DNA of 64,000 bases, taken from the NCBI RefSeq assembly GCF_963677575.1, contig NZ_OY782038.1, positions 3,103,501 through 3,167,500 of the forward strand, read 5' to 3'. Shown one piece after another: positions 34,979-44,579 of this stretch. Numbering within the stretch: the first letter of the stretch is position 1; each line of letters starts with the position of its first letter. Position numbers and translations under genes: made by a program. Under the pieces are notes generated by a model. That model did no database searches, was not told where the DNA came from, and saw nothing but the letters and a program-made list of their open reading frames with translations. Source of the stretch: an uncultured Draconibacterium sp. Lineage in GTDB: Bacteria; Bacteroidota; Bacteroidia; Bacteroidales; Prolixibacteraceae.

Positions 34979-36304
34979 ATGAAAACAACATTAAGCATTT
35001 TGTTAGCCGGACTATTTTTGGCAACAGCCTGTACTCAGCAGCCTGCAGAAACAATAAGAGAAACAACAACAGAAGAAACAATGGAGCTCTCACCAGTATC
35101 AGTTTTAAAAGACGGCATTTCGCCTGAAAAGGTGCTGGAGTACCGCCGGGAATACAGTAGCCAGGATTTTCTTGTAAACGGCGATTTGGGAACCTATAGT
35201 TTCTTGAATACTCCGGAGTTTTACCAAACAGCAACCGTTTATCGCGGAGCCGGGCAGGTGGCTATGCTGGAAAAAGATGTGGATGAGTCGCTGTTAACTA
35301 CCATGACCGATACCGATATAGGAAAAATGCCTTTAAGCGATCTTTTAAGCAACGAAGAAGCACGCATACAGGGTGTGATGGTGATTCACGATGGTAAAAT
35401 TGTTCTTGAGGAATACCCCGGAATGCGCGAGCTGGACAAACACAGCTGGTTTTCGGCATCGAAACAATTGTTGGGATTAACCGTGCATATTTTGGAAGAG
35501 GAAGGATTAATAGACCTGGAACAAACCGTAAATCACTATATCCCGGAATACGATAACGACGATTGGAAACGCGTTAAAGTGAAACATTTATTACATCATG
35601 TTTCGGGAATGGATTATGTAGAAACCAATGCGAATTTTATGAATCCTGATCACGTTTTGTCGCAGGTTACCAGGTATGCTTTTGCCTCGCGTAACGAGGA
35701 TGGTGGTAAATCGGCTTTCGAACTGTTAAAAGACGTGGAGAGTTATATTGAGCCGGGTGTAAAATACGATTACGCTTCGCCAAACACGCAGATACTTGGT
35801 TTTATTATCGAGCGTGTTACCGGTGAGAAATACGAGGATGTAATAAGCGAGCGCATCTGGACTCAGGTGGGGATGGAAAGCGATGGTCATTATGCCTTAT
35901 CGGCACAGGGAGAAGCGCTGTCGGCTGGTATGTTTGCTTCGCGCCTTCGCGATATGGGACGTTTTGCCCTATTGTACACGCCGAGTTGGGACAAGGTATC
36001 CGACACGCAAATTGTAAGCAATACCTATTGGGATAAAGTTTATGACAACAGCCTGGCAGATGCACTGAAACGCGGTGTGGAAACCGACAAGTCGAAATAC
36101 TTTAAAGACGGGCAATCGCATGCTACGTACCAATGGGATTTGGTATTCGACGATGGCGACCTATTTAAAGCCGGCCGATACGGACAGGGAATTTATGTAT
36201 CGCCCGAAACCAATACAGTGGTGGTTTTTTTCGCAAGTGTGTATATCAACGAGGTGTATTTCCCCGGTTTTGCGCGGCAGCTTGTACAGCACCACTACAG
36301 ATAA
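34979..36304 (+). CDS. Serine hydrolase, class C beta-lactamase-like lipoprotein (copy 2)
   Basis: 441 residues, the tandem duplicate of the preceding hydrolase, with four extra residues near the start. The nucleophile motif is Ser159-Ala-Ser-Lys162. The C-terminal GQGIYVSPETNTVVVFF matches copy 1. The copies are most alike over the shared 332-bp tract and moderately diverged elsewhere, for example around residues 215-245. It has its own island promoter and a terminator at 36331-36357. The two copies may differ in substrate. Confidence 0.9.
   Translation: MKTTLSILLAGLFLATACTQQPAETIRETTTEETMELSPVSVLKDGISPEKVLEYRREYSSQDFLVNGDLGTYSFLNTPEFYQTATVYRGAGQVAMLEKDVDESLLTTMTDTDIGKMPLSDLLSNEEARIQGVMVIHDGKIVLEEYPGMRELDKHSWFSASKQLLGLTVHILEEEGLIDLEQTVNHYIPEYDNDDWKRVKVKHLLHHVSGMDYVETNANFMNPDHVLSQVTRYAFASRNEDGGKSAFELLKDVESYIEPGVKYDYASPNTQILGFIIERVTGEKYEDVISERIWTQVGMESDGHYALSAQGEALSAGMFASRLRDMGRFALLYTPSWDKVSDTQIVSNTYWDKVYDNSLADALKRGVETDKSKYFKDGQSHATYQWDLVFDDGDLFKAGRYGQGIYVSPETNTVVVFFASVYINEVYFPGFARQLVQHHYR
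35135..35466 (+). repeat. 332-bp identical tract, copy 2
   Basis: Partner of 33348-33679 in the tandem serine hydrolase genes; same start (CTGGAGTACC) and end (CGAAACA). Confidence 0.85.
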
Positions 36305-36330
36305 TACAATAAGCAACTGAAATATAGCTT

Positions 36331-36357
36331 AAAGCCCGTGCTCTTGCATGGGCTTTT
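36331..36357 (+). terminator. Terminator of serine hydrolase 2
   Basis: Stem AAAGCCCGTGC / GCATGGGCTTTT with a 4-nt loop and T run, 27 bp after the stop codon. Confidence 0.88.
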
Positions 36358-36494
36358 TTAGCATATGGTTGTTATTGACTTGACTACTGAGTATAAAAGG
36401 ATTAATTTGCATTGTCATCTTTCCGAAGGATTAGAATCCAAAATACGTTTGAGATGACAAATGACAAACTATAATCATTGTAATAAATAAAGAT

Positions 36495-38180
36495 ATGAAA
36501 AAGGTAAAGGTATTATTGAGTTTTGTTGTGTTTGCTTTTATATTTACAGGAGTTACCAATGCTCAGGACTATGATCTGGTTATTTTAAATGGACGAGTGA
36601 TGGATCCCGAAACCATGTATGATGCCATTGCCAACGTGGGTATTAAGAATGAGCGGATAGCAGCAATAACAAAAGATGAAATTACAGGAACAAAAACGAT
36701 TGATGCAAAGGGGCTTGTTGTTGCTCCCGGTTTTATCGATACGCATGTTCATGGAGTTGATCCGTTCACTGTAAAGATGGTTCTGCGTGATGGTGTAACA
36801 ACTGCCATGGATCTGGAAGTCGGTGCTTGCCATGTAAAAGAGTGGTATGATAAGAAAGCTGAATCCGGATGGCAGGTCAATTATGGCACTACATCCAGTC
36901 ATGCTCTTAACCGAATGATAGTGCACGACCCGGAAATTACGATCGACGAACCCGTTGATATGACCAATGCACCTCATTACATGCATGCTGCAGGTGAAGA
37001 CGGTGTTGTGGGATGGGCGATGACCATTGATACAATTGAGTCGATGAATGCAGTATCGCGATTGATTGATGAAGATTTGAGACAGGGAGCACTTGGTCTT
37101 GCCGCAGTTCCCGCCTACATGGCCAGGGGGCTGACAACCTATGCATTTTTCGAGGCCCAGAGAGTAGCGGCTCGCTATGGACGTTTAACGGCCGTTCACA
37201 CCCGTTATCACCTTTCATCCGAACCACCAACAGAGGCGACTCAGGGTTTTAACGAAGTATTCACCAACGCCTATCTTTTAGATGCGCCCTTATTGGTTTT
37301 GCATGACAACGATTACGGTTGGTGGGAAATAGAAGAAAAGCTGCAACTCGCCAGGGCCAAAGGTCTGAATATGTGGTCGGAACATTATCCTTATGCCGCA
37401 GGAGGGACAGCTATATCTGCTGATTTTTTACGTCCTGAGATATGGGAAGATGTTCAGGGCAACCGTTATGAGGAGACTATCCTTGATCCCCAGACAAACA
37501 AATTCTTTACCCGTGAAAGCTTTGTAGAAATGGTGAAGACCGATCCCGGCCGCTCCATTGTTATTATTATGCCCTGGCGCGAAGAATGGATTAAATACTG
37601 GCTTACTATGCCACATATGGCAGTGGCCTGCGACGGTATGTCCGGGCACGACACAGACGGAAATCTTCTGCAATGGGATGCAGATTATTCGGAATATACA
37701 GGTAATCCACGAACAGCCGGCACACATGCCCGAACATTACGTCTGGGGCGCGAGCAAGGAGTACCTCTTATGTTTCAACTTTCGCAGCTCAGCTACTGGC
37801 CGGCTCTGCATCTTGGCAATGCCGGACTTCAGGCAATGAAAGACAGGGGACGTGCTCAGGTGGGTAAAATTGCAGACCTAACGATTTTTGCTCCTGATGA
37901 AGTTACCGATAATTCCACCTTTACAGTAGGCGAAAACGGCCTTCCCTCCACAGGCATCCCTTATGTAATTGTTAATGGAACCATTGTTGTAAAAAACTCT
38001 AAGGTGCTAAAGGATGTTAAGGCTGGTCTGCCTATCAGGTATCCGGTGGAAGAAAAAGGACGGTTCGAACCGGTTAGTTTGCACGGCTGGATCAGTGAGA
38101 AAACCATAATCCCTATTGACTTACATGAGGTTGACGACTGCGGAATGCATGAGCTTATTGAAGAAAGTGAAGAAAAATAA
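36495..38180 (+). CDS. Secreted N-acyl-D-amino-acid deacylase-like amidohydrolase
   Basis: 561 residues, signal peptide ending GVTNAQDYD. The amidohydrolase fold is evident: the DLVILNGRVMDPET N-terminal sandwich, the metal motif GFIDTHVHG near 84, later metal-side histidines in TAVHTRYH, LVLHDND and SEHYPY, GHDTDG near 388, and a closing GKIADLTIF strand. This matches the D-aminoacylase/DAN-type branch, which removes acyl groups from D-amino acids. The signal peptide places it in the periplasm. It lacks the island promoter. Exact substrate unknown. Confidence 0.85.
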   Translation: MKKVKVLLSFVVFAFIFTGVTNAQDYDLVILNGRVMDPETMYDAIANVGIKNERIAAITKDEITGTKTIDAKGLVVAPGFIDTHVHGVDPFTVKMVLRDGVTTAMDLEVGACHVKEWYDKKAESGWQVNYGTTSSHALNRMIVHDPEITIDEPVDMTNAPHYMHAAGEDGVVGWAMTIDTIESMNAVSRLIDEDLRQGALGLAAVPAYMARGLTTYAFFEAQRVAARYGRLTAVHTRYHLSSEPPTEATQGFNEVFTNAYLLDAPLLVLHDNDYGWWEIEEKLQLARAKGLNMWSEHYPYAAGGTAISADFLRPEIWEDVQGNRYEETILDPQTNKFFTRESFVEMVKTDPGRSIVIIMPWREEWIKYWLTMPHMAVACDGMSGHDTDGNLLQWDADYSEYTGNPRTAGTHARTLRLGREQGVPLMFQLSQLSYWPALHLGNAGLQAMKDRGRAQVGKIADLTIFAPDEVTDNSTFTVGENGLPSTGIPYVIVNGTIVVKNSKVLKDVKAGLPIRYPVEEKGRFEPVSLHGWISEKTIIPIDLHEVDDCGMHELIEESEEK

Positions 38181-38336
38181 TAAAATAAATTTCAATCAGC
38201 ATCCTGTTATTCGAAGTTGAGATAACCCAAATGCATGATAATTTTGGTCATAATGGATTGTTCAATGACTGAATTGGATTAAAATTTCAAAACTAAATCG
38301 GACATTTTTGCATCGAACAATTAAAGTAATAACAAA

Positions 38337-40052
38337 ATGAAAAATCGAAGAAATAGATTAGTAGTGTATTTGCTCAGTGCGCTTATTGCTTTGAGTATAA
38401 TAAGCTGCACAGAACAACAGGAGAACGAGGTAAAAATATACCACGGAGGAACAATTTTAACCGTCGACAGTGACTTCTCGGAGGCAGAAGCAATAGCATT
38501 TCAAGACGATAAAATCCTGGCAACCGGTGATTTAAAATCACTAAAAAAAGCCTACGGTAAAAAAACAGAGATCGTTGATCTTGAAGGCAAAACAATGCTT
38601 CCCGGATTTATCGATCCGCATGCACACGTGCTGTCGTTTGCTCCGGTACACTTTCTCACTGAAAATATTGGTATAACAAACTTCACCACAACCAACGAGG
38701 CATTGGCGCACCTTAAAACAATTGCAGCCGAACGCGCGGAAGGTGAATGGATTTTGGGAAGCGGATGGGATCCATCCATTCAGGATGGTGTTTCTGAACT
38801 GACCTTCAAAGAGCTAAATGCGATTTCTACAGAGCATCCGGTTTTTGTGATGAATACATCCGGTCATTTGGCCTATGTGAATGAAAAGGCTTATGAAGTG
38901 GCAGGTATTACCGAAGATGTGGTGAATCCGCCGGGAGCCGAATTTTCGAGAGACGAAAACGGCAAACTAAACGGTGTAATAAAAAACAACGTAGCTTACC
39001 TGAAAGTATGGTTGGCTAACCCGGCTGCTCAATCGCTTGATATGACAGAGGCGTTGATTTCGCTGCTGAACGACTTTAACAAGTACGGTGTTACCACAAC
39101 CAGCGAATTTGCATTGGGAGGAGCTACGCAAAGTGCTGCCGAAGCAGACTTATTGTTTGCCGCCACGGAAAGAGACGATTTCTCGGCACGTGTAATGGCG
39201 TATCCGCTATATACTCTTAGCGAAAAATGGGACGAGGCCGGAACAAAGATGTACGACGGTAACGACCTGGCAAAAATTGTAGGTTTTAAATTTATTGCCG
39301 ACGGTTCGAACCAGGGATACACAGGCCTTCAGCGCGAACCGTACTTTCATCCTGATCATGCCCAAGAGTATGGTATTGCTTATATGTCGTTGGAGCAACT
39401 GAAAGAAATGGCAGAATACAGGGCCGGACAAGGGTGGCACATGTCATTGCACGGAAACGGCGATGCGGGTATCGATAATATTCTGGATGCAATGGAGTAT
39501 TTAAAAGAACAAGGATACGATCTTTCTAAAATTCGTCCGCGTATCGAGCACTGCTCCATACTGCACGACGACCAGATTGAGCGAATGAAAGAGTTGGGCG
39601 TTTCGGCAAGTTTCCTTATCGGACATGTTCACTACTGGGGTACTGCCATGCGCGACGATGTATTCGGCCCTGAAAAAGCAATGTTGTTAGACCGTGCTGC
39701 AAGTGTTGAAAAAGCAGGCATCTCCTATACCCTGCAGTCCGACTTCTCGGTTACTGAGCCCGACATGTTGCGGATGATACAAACGGCGGTGGAACGTAAA
39801 ACATTCAAGGAGCCGAACTATATTCTGAATAGAGATGAGCGTGTATCGGTTGAATCAGCTATTCGTGCCGTTACCATTGAAGCTGCCTGGCAAATGATGA
39901 GCGAAGATATTATAGGAAGCCTGGAAGCCGGAAAATATGCCGACTATGTGATACTGGAAGAAGATCCACGCAAAGTTGATGTCTCGGAAATTTCAGATAT
40001 AAAGGTTTTGGAAACCTGGATGAATGGTAAACAGGTTTATTCGGCAGAGTAA
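38337..40052 (+). CDS. YtcJ-like amidohydrolase lipoprotein
   Basis: 571 residues with a lipobox (LSIISCTEQ). The YtcJ/amidohydrolase_3 pattern is clear: VKIYHGGTILTVD, GFIDPHAHV near 93, EFALGGATQ, SLHGNGDAGIDNILDAMEY near 363, RPRIEHCS near 392, and GSLEAGKYADYVILEEDP near the end. Such enzymes hydrolyse C-N bonds of varied substrates. The leader and -7 element (CATTTTTG at 38303) match the island promoters but the upstream box is degenerate. It is third in a run of five hydrolases. Confidence 0.9.
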   Translation: MKNRRNRLVVYLLSALIALSIISCTEQQENEVKIYHGGTILTVDSDFSEAEAIAFQDDKILATGDLKSLKKAYGKKTEIVDLEGKTMLPGFIDPHAHVLSFAPVHFLTENIGITNFTTTNEALAHLKTIAAERAEGEWILGSGWDPSIQDGVSELTFKELNAISTEHPVFVMNTSGHLAYVNEKAYEVAGITEDVVNPPGAEFSRDENGKLNGVIKNNVAYLKVWLANPAAQSLDMTEALISLLNDFNKYGVTTTSEFALGGATQSAAEADLLFAATERDDFSARVMAYPLYTLSEKWDEAGTKMYDGNDLAKIVGFKFIADGSNQGYTGLQREPYFHPDHAQEYGIAYMSLEQLKEMAEYRAGQGWHMSLHGNGDAGIDNILDAMEYLKEQGYDLSKIRPRIEHCSILHDDQIERMKELGVSASFLIGHVHYWGTAMRDDVFGPEKAMLLDRAASVEKAGISYTLQSDFSVTEPDMLRMIQTAVERKTFKEPNYILNRDERVSVESAIRAVTIEAAWQMMSEDIIGSLEAGKYADYVILEEDPRKVDVSEISDIKVLETWMNGKQVYSAE

Positions 40053-40076
40053 GAAGCTTTAATCTTTTACATTGAC

Positions 40077-40138
40077 CTTTTTGGGATGCTACCTGAACCT
40101 TTCCGGGTAAAATACCGGGCTGCAATGCCGCATCTTTG
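40077..40138 (+). promoter_or_regulatory. Island promoter 5 (M20 peptidase)
   Basis: Box CTTTTTGGGAT at 40077-40087, half-site CCTGAACC, 43 bp, -7 element CATCTTTG at 40131-40138. Identical to island promoter 4 over its length and well into the leader. Confidence 0.8.
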
Positions 40139-40183
40139 TACCGAACAAATAAACAAACAGTAATAACATTAAAATTTAAAACG

Positions 40184-41545
40184 ATGAAAACAACGATTAA
40201 AAGAAATTGGCTAATTGGAATGATGATCATTCTAATGATTTTTTCCGCCTTTACAGGTGTGGCACAAGAAAGCACTCTGCCACAATCGGTAATTGACAAA
40301 ATGGAAAAGGTAGTAGATGCGAATGCAGAATACATTCAGGATATCTATAAGGACATCCACGAGCATGCAGAGTTGCCATTTATGGAGTTCCGCACAGCCG
40401 GGGTGGTTGAAAGAGAACTAACAAGTCTGGGTTTTGAGGTACACACCGAAATAGGAATTACCGGTGTGGTAGGAATCCTACGTAACGGCGACGGCCCTGT
40501 TTTAATGTACCGCGGCGATATGGATGCACTTTCGATTAAAGAAGAAACAGGATTGCCCTACGCCAGCAAACAGGTTGTAACAAACCGCGAGGGAGAGGAA
40601 GTACCAGTGTCGCACATGTGCGGACACGATGCCAACACAACCTTTTTGATCGGACTGGCACATACCATGGTAGAAATGAAAGACCAGTGGGCAGGAACTC
40701 TGGTACTGGTTGCTCAGCCGGCCGAAGAAATTGTTGAGGGTGCTCAGGCAATGGTCGACGATGGCTTGTACACCAAATACAACGTTCCCAAGCCGGATTA
40801 TTTTCTGGCACAACATACCGGGCCGGCTCCGGTGGGAACCATAACAACAACACCAGGCAGAATAATGACCGGAACCACACATATGGATGTAACTTTTCAC
40901 GGAATTGGCGGGCATGGCTCTTCGCCGCATCACGCTAAAGATCCGGTGGTAATGGCCGGAATGGCAATCGTTCAGTTGCAAACAGTAGTATCGCGATATA
41001 CCGATCCGAACGAGGTGGCCGTGTTAACCATTGGTAGCGTTCAGGCAGGAAAAGACCACAATGTGATTCCGACCGAAGCGCACCTGAAACTAAAACTGCA
41101 TTTCTCGAACGAGGACACTATGAATAAAATGATTAAAGGCATTCACGATATTGTAAACAGTATTGCGCTGGCGAACGATGTGCCGGAAGAAATGATGCCT
41201 ACAATTACACAAAGCGGTTTTGGCCCGGCGGTGTATAACGATGAGGATTTTATCAACCAGATAAGAAGCGTAACCGAAAAAGTTGATTTTGTAAACAACC
41301 GTATCGATGACTTTGTATCCTCTGGCTCGGAAGATGCCTTTGCCCTGATAGACGGGCTGGAAGATGTAAAAGGTGCTTACCTGTTTTTAGGAGGCGTTAC
41401 CGCTGAAGAGTTTGCACAGGCCCAAAAAGAGGGGAAAGAATTTCCGTTTTTTGTACACGAACCTTATTACCACGTGTCGATGGAAGGAATAACTTTTGGA
41501 ACAAAAACAGCAGCTTTAATAGCGCTCGATATTTTGCAGAAGTAA
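40184..41545 (+). CDS. Secreted M20-family amidohydrolase
   Basis: 453 residues from the ATG at 40184; the longer reading would begin inside the shared leader of the island promoter. Signal peptide ends FTGVAQEST. M20D features: GDMDALSIKEETGLPYAS near 106, MCGHDANTTFLIG near 146, AQPAEEIVEGA near 175, and QHTGPAPVGT. This aminoacylase/carboxypeptidase-like group hydrolyses N-acyl amino acids or short peptides using two metals. The terminator is at 41574-41600. With the neighbouring hydrolases it suggests scavenging of acylated or D-amino-acid-containing compounds. Confidence 0.92.
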   Translation: MKTTIKRNWLIGMMIILMIFSAFTGVAQESTLPQSVIDKMEKVVDANAEYIQDIYKDIHEHAELPFMEFRTAGVVERELTSLGFEVHTEIGITGVVGILRNGDGPVLMYRGDMDALSIKEETGLPYASKQVVTNREGEEVPVSHMCGHDANTTFLIGLAHTMVEMKDQWAGTLVLVAQPAEEIVEGAQAMVDDGLYTKYNVPKPDYFLAQHTGPAPVGTITTTPGRIMTGTTHMDVTFHGIGGHGSSPHHAKDPVVMAGMAIVQLQTVVSRYTDPNEVAVLTIGSVQAGKDHNVIPTEAHLKLKLHFSNEDTMNKMIKGIHDIVNSIALANDVPEEMMPTITQSGFGPAVYNDEDFINQIRSVTEKVDFVNNRIDDFVSSGSEDAFALIDGLEDVKGAYLFLGGVTAEEFAQAQKEGKEFPFFVHEPYYHVSMEGITFGTKTAALIALDILQK

Positions 41546-41573
41546 AAAGTTAAACAAGAAACGTTTTGCAGTG

Positions 41574-41600
41574 AGCCCGGCCTTTGGTCGGGCTTTTTTA
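41574..41600 (+). terminator. Terminator of the M20 gene
   Basis: AGCCCG-GCC...GGT-CGGGCT followed by TTTTTTAT, about 30 bp after the stop codon. Confidence 0.82.
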
Positions 41601-41827
41601 TATCTTCATTTTAAATTATGGTTACATAATAGCATTGCCTCCTCACGCGCATTTCTTTGTGCGATAAATAGCATATGTCGTTTATGGAAATGTGTATTTT
41701 AACATAAAATGTTCTCCATGACAGAAATATTCCATAAATTTATAAGACATTAGTTTTTCCGTAAGAAATTAAAACCCGAGTATCATTGCGGACAAATGGT
41801 AAATTTAAAATCAACAAATACAATAAA

Positions 41828-43045
41828 ATGAAAGCAAAAAACATAGCGCTAATTTTTATCGCATTATTCATGGCAATTTTCAGCAATGCCCAGAATGACA
41901 CGGTAAGTGTTGAGGTTGGAAAATTCTATCTTTCGCCATTGCCAATTATCTCCTCAAATCCGGCATTTGGATTTATGTACGGAGCAGCCGCTTCGGCAGG
42001 GGTATTTTGGGGAGATCCTTCTGCTACTTCAATGTCAAATGGCATTTTAACCGGGGCATATACTACTAAAAAACAATTGATGTTTACTTTTAAGTCGACT
42101 ATTTATTCTGCCAACAACGACTGGATGCTGATTGGCGACTGGCGTTTATTTTTTTCGTCGCAACCCACTTACGGACTTGGGACCGGTCCGCAAGCCGATG
42201 ACTTGACAGGCATCCCTGAACTTTATGAAGCCGATTCTGATATTCCCGAAGGCGAATTAATGGAGTTTAACCTCATTCGTTTTCATCAAACCATAATGAA
42301 ACAGGTTCAGCCAAACTTTTACCTGGGACTGGGATATCATCTCGATGCGCATTTCGATATCAACGATCATCTTTTGGACCTGGAAGCTGAACCTCCTGTG
42401 CTTACCAATCATTACCGGTATAGTATTGAGCATGGTTTCAACCCGGAGAAATATACCACTTCGGGGGTGTCGGCTAATGTAATTTACGATAGCCGCGATA
42501 ACGTGGCTAATCCATATACGGGAAGGTTTGCGTTTGCTTCTTTCAGGGCTGTCCCAAAATTTTTGGGAAGTACAAAAAATGCTACAACGTTGTGGCTTGA
42601 ATACCGCGACTATCTATCGTTAAGTGCAGGTAATCCAAGAAATCTCCTTGCTTTTTGGACTTATGGTAATTTTACAACGAGTGGTACTTTACCCTATATG
42701 AACCTGCCGGCGTTGGGTTGGGACCAAATGGGAAAATCGGGCAGGGCATTTCCCCAGGGGCGTTTCAGAGGCGAGAATTTGTATTATGCCGAAGCGGAAT
42801 GGCGTTTCCCTTTAACATTGGTAAAAAAAAATCCTGATTTATTGGGCGGGGTTGTATTTGCGAATATGATCACTGCCTCAAACAAAGCCGACGACGTTAA
42901 ATTGTTTAAATACGTAGAACCGGCTGCTGGTGTTGGCTTGCGAATTATGATACAGAAGCAGTCAAGGGCTAATTTAACCGTCGACTATGGTTGGGGACTG
43001 AATGGCGAAGGTGCCTTTTACCTGAACCTGAACGAGTACTTCTAA
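41828..43045 (+). CDS. Omp85/BamA-like surface antigen barrel
   Basis: 405 residues from the ATG at 41828, which starts the signal peptide (cleavage near FSNAQND). The barrel of about 390 residues lacks POTRA domains, and its later part has the Omp85 traits: ANVIYDSRDNVANPYTGRF near 218, the LRGE-like RFRGENLYYAEAEWRFPL near 320 and a terminal barrel strand ending LNLNEYF. Short Omp85 relatives without POTRA are common in Bacteroidota, often beside secreted hydrolases. Role unknown; possibly release of outer-membrane cargo. Confidence 0.84.
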   Translation: MKAKNIALIFIALFMAIFSNAQNDTVSVEVGKFYLSPLPIISSNPAFGFMYGAAASAGVFWGDPSATSMSNGILTGAYTTKKQLMFTFKSTIYSANNDWMLIGDWRLFFSSQPTYGLGTGPQADDLTGIPELYEADSDIPEGELMEFNLIRFHQTIMKQVQPNFYLGLGYHLDAHFDINDHLLDLEAEPPVLTNHYRYSIEHGFNPEKYTTSGVSANVIYDSRDNVANPYTGRFAFASFRAVPKFLGSTKNATTLWLEYRDYLSLSAGNPRNLLAFWTYGNFTTSGTLPYMNLPALGWDQMGKSGRAFPQGRFRGENLYYAEAEWRFPLTLVKKNPDLLGGVVFANMITASNKADDVKLFKYVEPAAGVGLRIMIQKQSRANLTVDYGWGLNGEGAFYLNLNEYF

Positions 43046-43373
43046 AACCAGGATGTCTACTAACGGATGCATGATAATTTTAGTGAATTGAACAAATCCT
43101 TAAGGTTTGCTCCTGTTTTCACTTGTTGTTGGGACAAGGCTAAAATTTATATTGTCCCGGAAAAGTTAAGTTGTTCCTCTTTGTTGTACACTGTCACTAA
43201 CAATTGCCCCAATCCTTTTGCACAATAGGTTTATCATCTTTAAAAGTTGTTTTTTTACTGTTGGCCCTTTTGGGGTTTTACCTGGCCGTGCAGGAGCAAA
43301 ATACCGGGCCGCAATGCCGCATCTTTGTATCGAACAAATAAACAAACAGTAATAACACTAAAAATTTAAAACG
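43046..43373. other. Intergenic stretch holding island promoter 6
   Basis: Contains the shared promoter (43266-43327) and upstream AT-rich sequence. The GCATGATAATTTT near 43067 recurs near 38232. No gene. Confidence 0.5.
43266..43327 (+). promoter_or_regulatory. Island promoter 6 (small lipoprotein)
   Basis: Box CCTTTTGGGGT at 43266-43276, half-site CCTGGCCG, 43 bp, -7 element CATCTTTG at 43320-43327, then leader CGAACAAATAAACAAACAGT. Confidence 0.75.
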
Positions 43374-43562
43374 ATGAAAAAATTAAAAAGATTAGCAGTA
43401 GCATTTGTATTAATTGCAGGAGTTGGATTTGGAATGGCATCATGTTCTGACGACTATTATTACGAGGAGCCGGTACAACCGCTTCCTCCATCAGCAGAAA
43501 ATCCGATGGTTCCGGGAACGGATTATCCGACCAAACCCGGTCCTGATCCTTACAATTACTAA
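43374..43562 (+). CDS. Tiny Tyr/Pro-rich lipoprotein (copy 1)
   Basis: 62 residues. The signal ends in a lipobox (GMASC), so the mature lipoprotein has only about 38 residues: SDDYYYEEP, then PLPPSAENP, then PGTDYPTKPGPDPYNY. No enzymatic domain is possible at this size. A second intact copy is at 48976-49146 and a broken one at 48340-48462. All have the same terminator cassette, and the intact ones have island promoters. The conservation of both ends suggests a real secreted product. Function unknown. Confidence 0.78.
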   Translation: MKKLKRLAVAFVLIAGVGFGMASCSDDYYYEEPVQPLPPSAENPMVPGTDYPTKPGPDPYNY

Positions 43563-43606
43563 AAGGTAGTTAGGGGAATTGCTTTTAAGTTGAACAATTG
43601 ATTGAC

Positions 43607-43648
43607 AAAAAGCCCGGTACACTGAGAACATTCAGTACCGGGCTTTTT
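43607..43648 (+). terminator. Island terminator cassette, copy 2
   Basis: AAAAAGCCCGGTA... / ...TACCGGGCTTTTT, preceded by TTGAACAATTGATTGAC as in copies 3 and 4. Confidence 0.9.
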
Positions 43649-43674
43649 CCGTTTATAAATGAAGCGCGGTCCCC

Positions 43675-44397
43675 TTACGGGGCAACCGTTTCTTCTTCGG
43701 GTGTTTTACGGCGTTTTTTTACCACTTCGTTGTTCTCGGCAATAATGGTGGCAATGGTGCGGGCAAAAACGCCATAATTGGCTTCATCCACCACTTCCAT
43801 GGCACGCATATAGATTACAATACGCTCGTTAATTATACCAACCACGCTTTTCTTGATGGCCGTGGCATTTTGTTTGGTGCTTTCGTGTGCCTTTTCTTCT
43901 TCGTAAGCAATACGGGTGGTTTCAAAGTCGGCCTGGGCAGTTTGCAAGGCCGTTTTTACTTCGGCACATCCCGGCAATACGGCAATGGCATCGAGTACTT
44001 TTTGTTTCGAAAGATCATCGAGCAAAGAGGCTATCAACGACGATTCGGTGGAATAGCTTTCGCCGGTAATGTCGAGGCCGTAGTTTTCAAGCACTTTTTC
44101 CACCGTTTCGGCGGCGCTTTTTACTTCGGCCTGCGGATGATACAAAAAGCCTTTTACCAGGTAGAACAAAGCCCTTACCTGCTGGTCGCGCACTTCATCT
44201 TTAGCCTCCAGTTCGCTTTCGGCTTTCGAGCGGTTAATAGCTGCGGTTAACCGGACAGATTCTGGTTCAAGATCGGTAAACATGGCGCTTAAATGCACAT
44301 CGGAACGTAACGATGTGTTTTTGTAAGCGCCGAGTAAGCGCATACTTGCCGCATCAACCTCGGTGACACGGCTAACTGATAATAATTTTTCAATCAT
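43675..44397 (-). CDS. DUF6261 family protein
   Basis: 240 residues, largely alpha-helical, without a signal peptide or membrane segment, so probably cytosolic. The pattern (VDAASMRLLGAYK, then SELEAKDEVRDQQVRALFYL, then DLSKQKVLDAIAVLPGC) fits DUF6261, a Bacteroidota family of unknown role. A lysine/arginine patch (KKRRKTPEEE) closes the protein. Upstream on its strand lies a six-unit palindromic array (44580-44803), which may be its regulatory or target sequence. It is convergent with the tiny lipoprotein gene. Confidence 0.75.
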   Translation of the reverse strand: MIEKLLSVSRVTEVDAASMRLLGAYKNTSLRSDVHLSAMFTDLEPESVRLTAAINRSKAESELEAKDEVRDQQVRALFYLVKGFLYHPQAEVKSAAETVEKVLENYGLDITGESYSTESSLIASLLDDLSKQKVLDAIAVLPGCAEVKTALQTAQADFETTRIAYEEEKAHESTKQNATAIKKSVVGIINERIVIYMRAMEVVDEANYGVFARTIATIIAENNEVVKKRRKTPEEETVAP

Positions 44398-44579
44398 GGG
44401 TTTTTAATTTAAATGTTTGAATAGGTTACCATTGCAAAATGCGGCTTAAAGAGATGCATAAATTGTGCGATGGTACGATTATTACGTTCAATTTACGGCC
44501 GATATCGCAATTAAACAACATAATAATGAATGTTTTACGGCATCCATTCACATACTGTCCCCGTTTTAACCCGGCGAAG

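Noticed and set aside
33204..36304. True beta-lactamases (antibiotic resistance)
   Set aside because: S-x-x-K is present but the remaining motifs fit the wider serine hydrolase family; no evidence for beta-lactam hydrolysis.
41786..41827. Upstream start of the Omp85-like gene
   Set aside because: The 14 added residues precede a clean signal peptide that starts at 41828.
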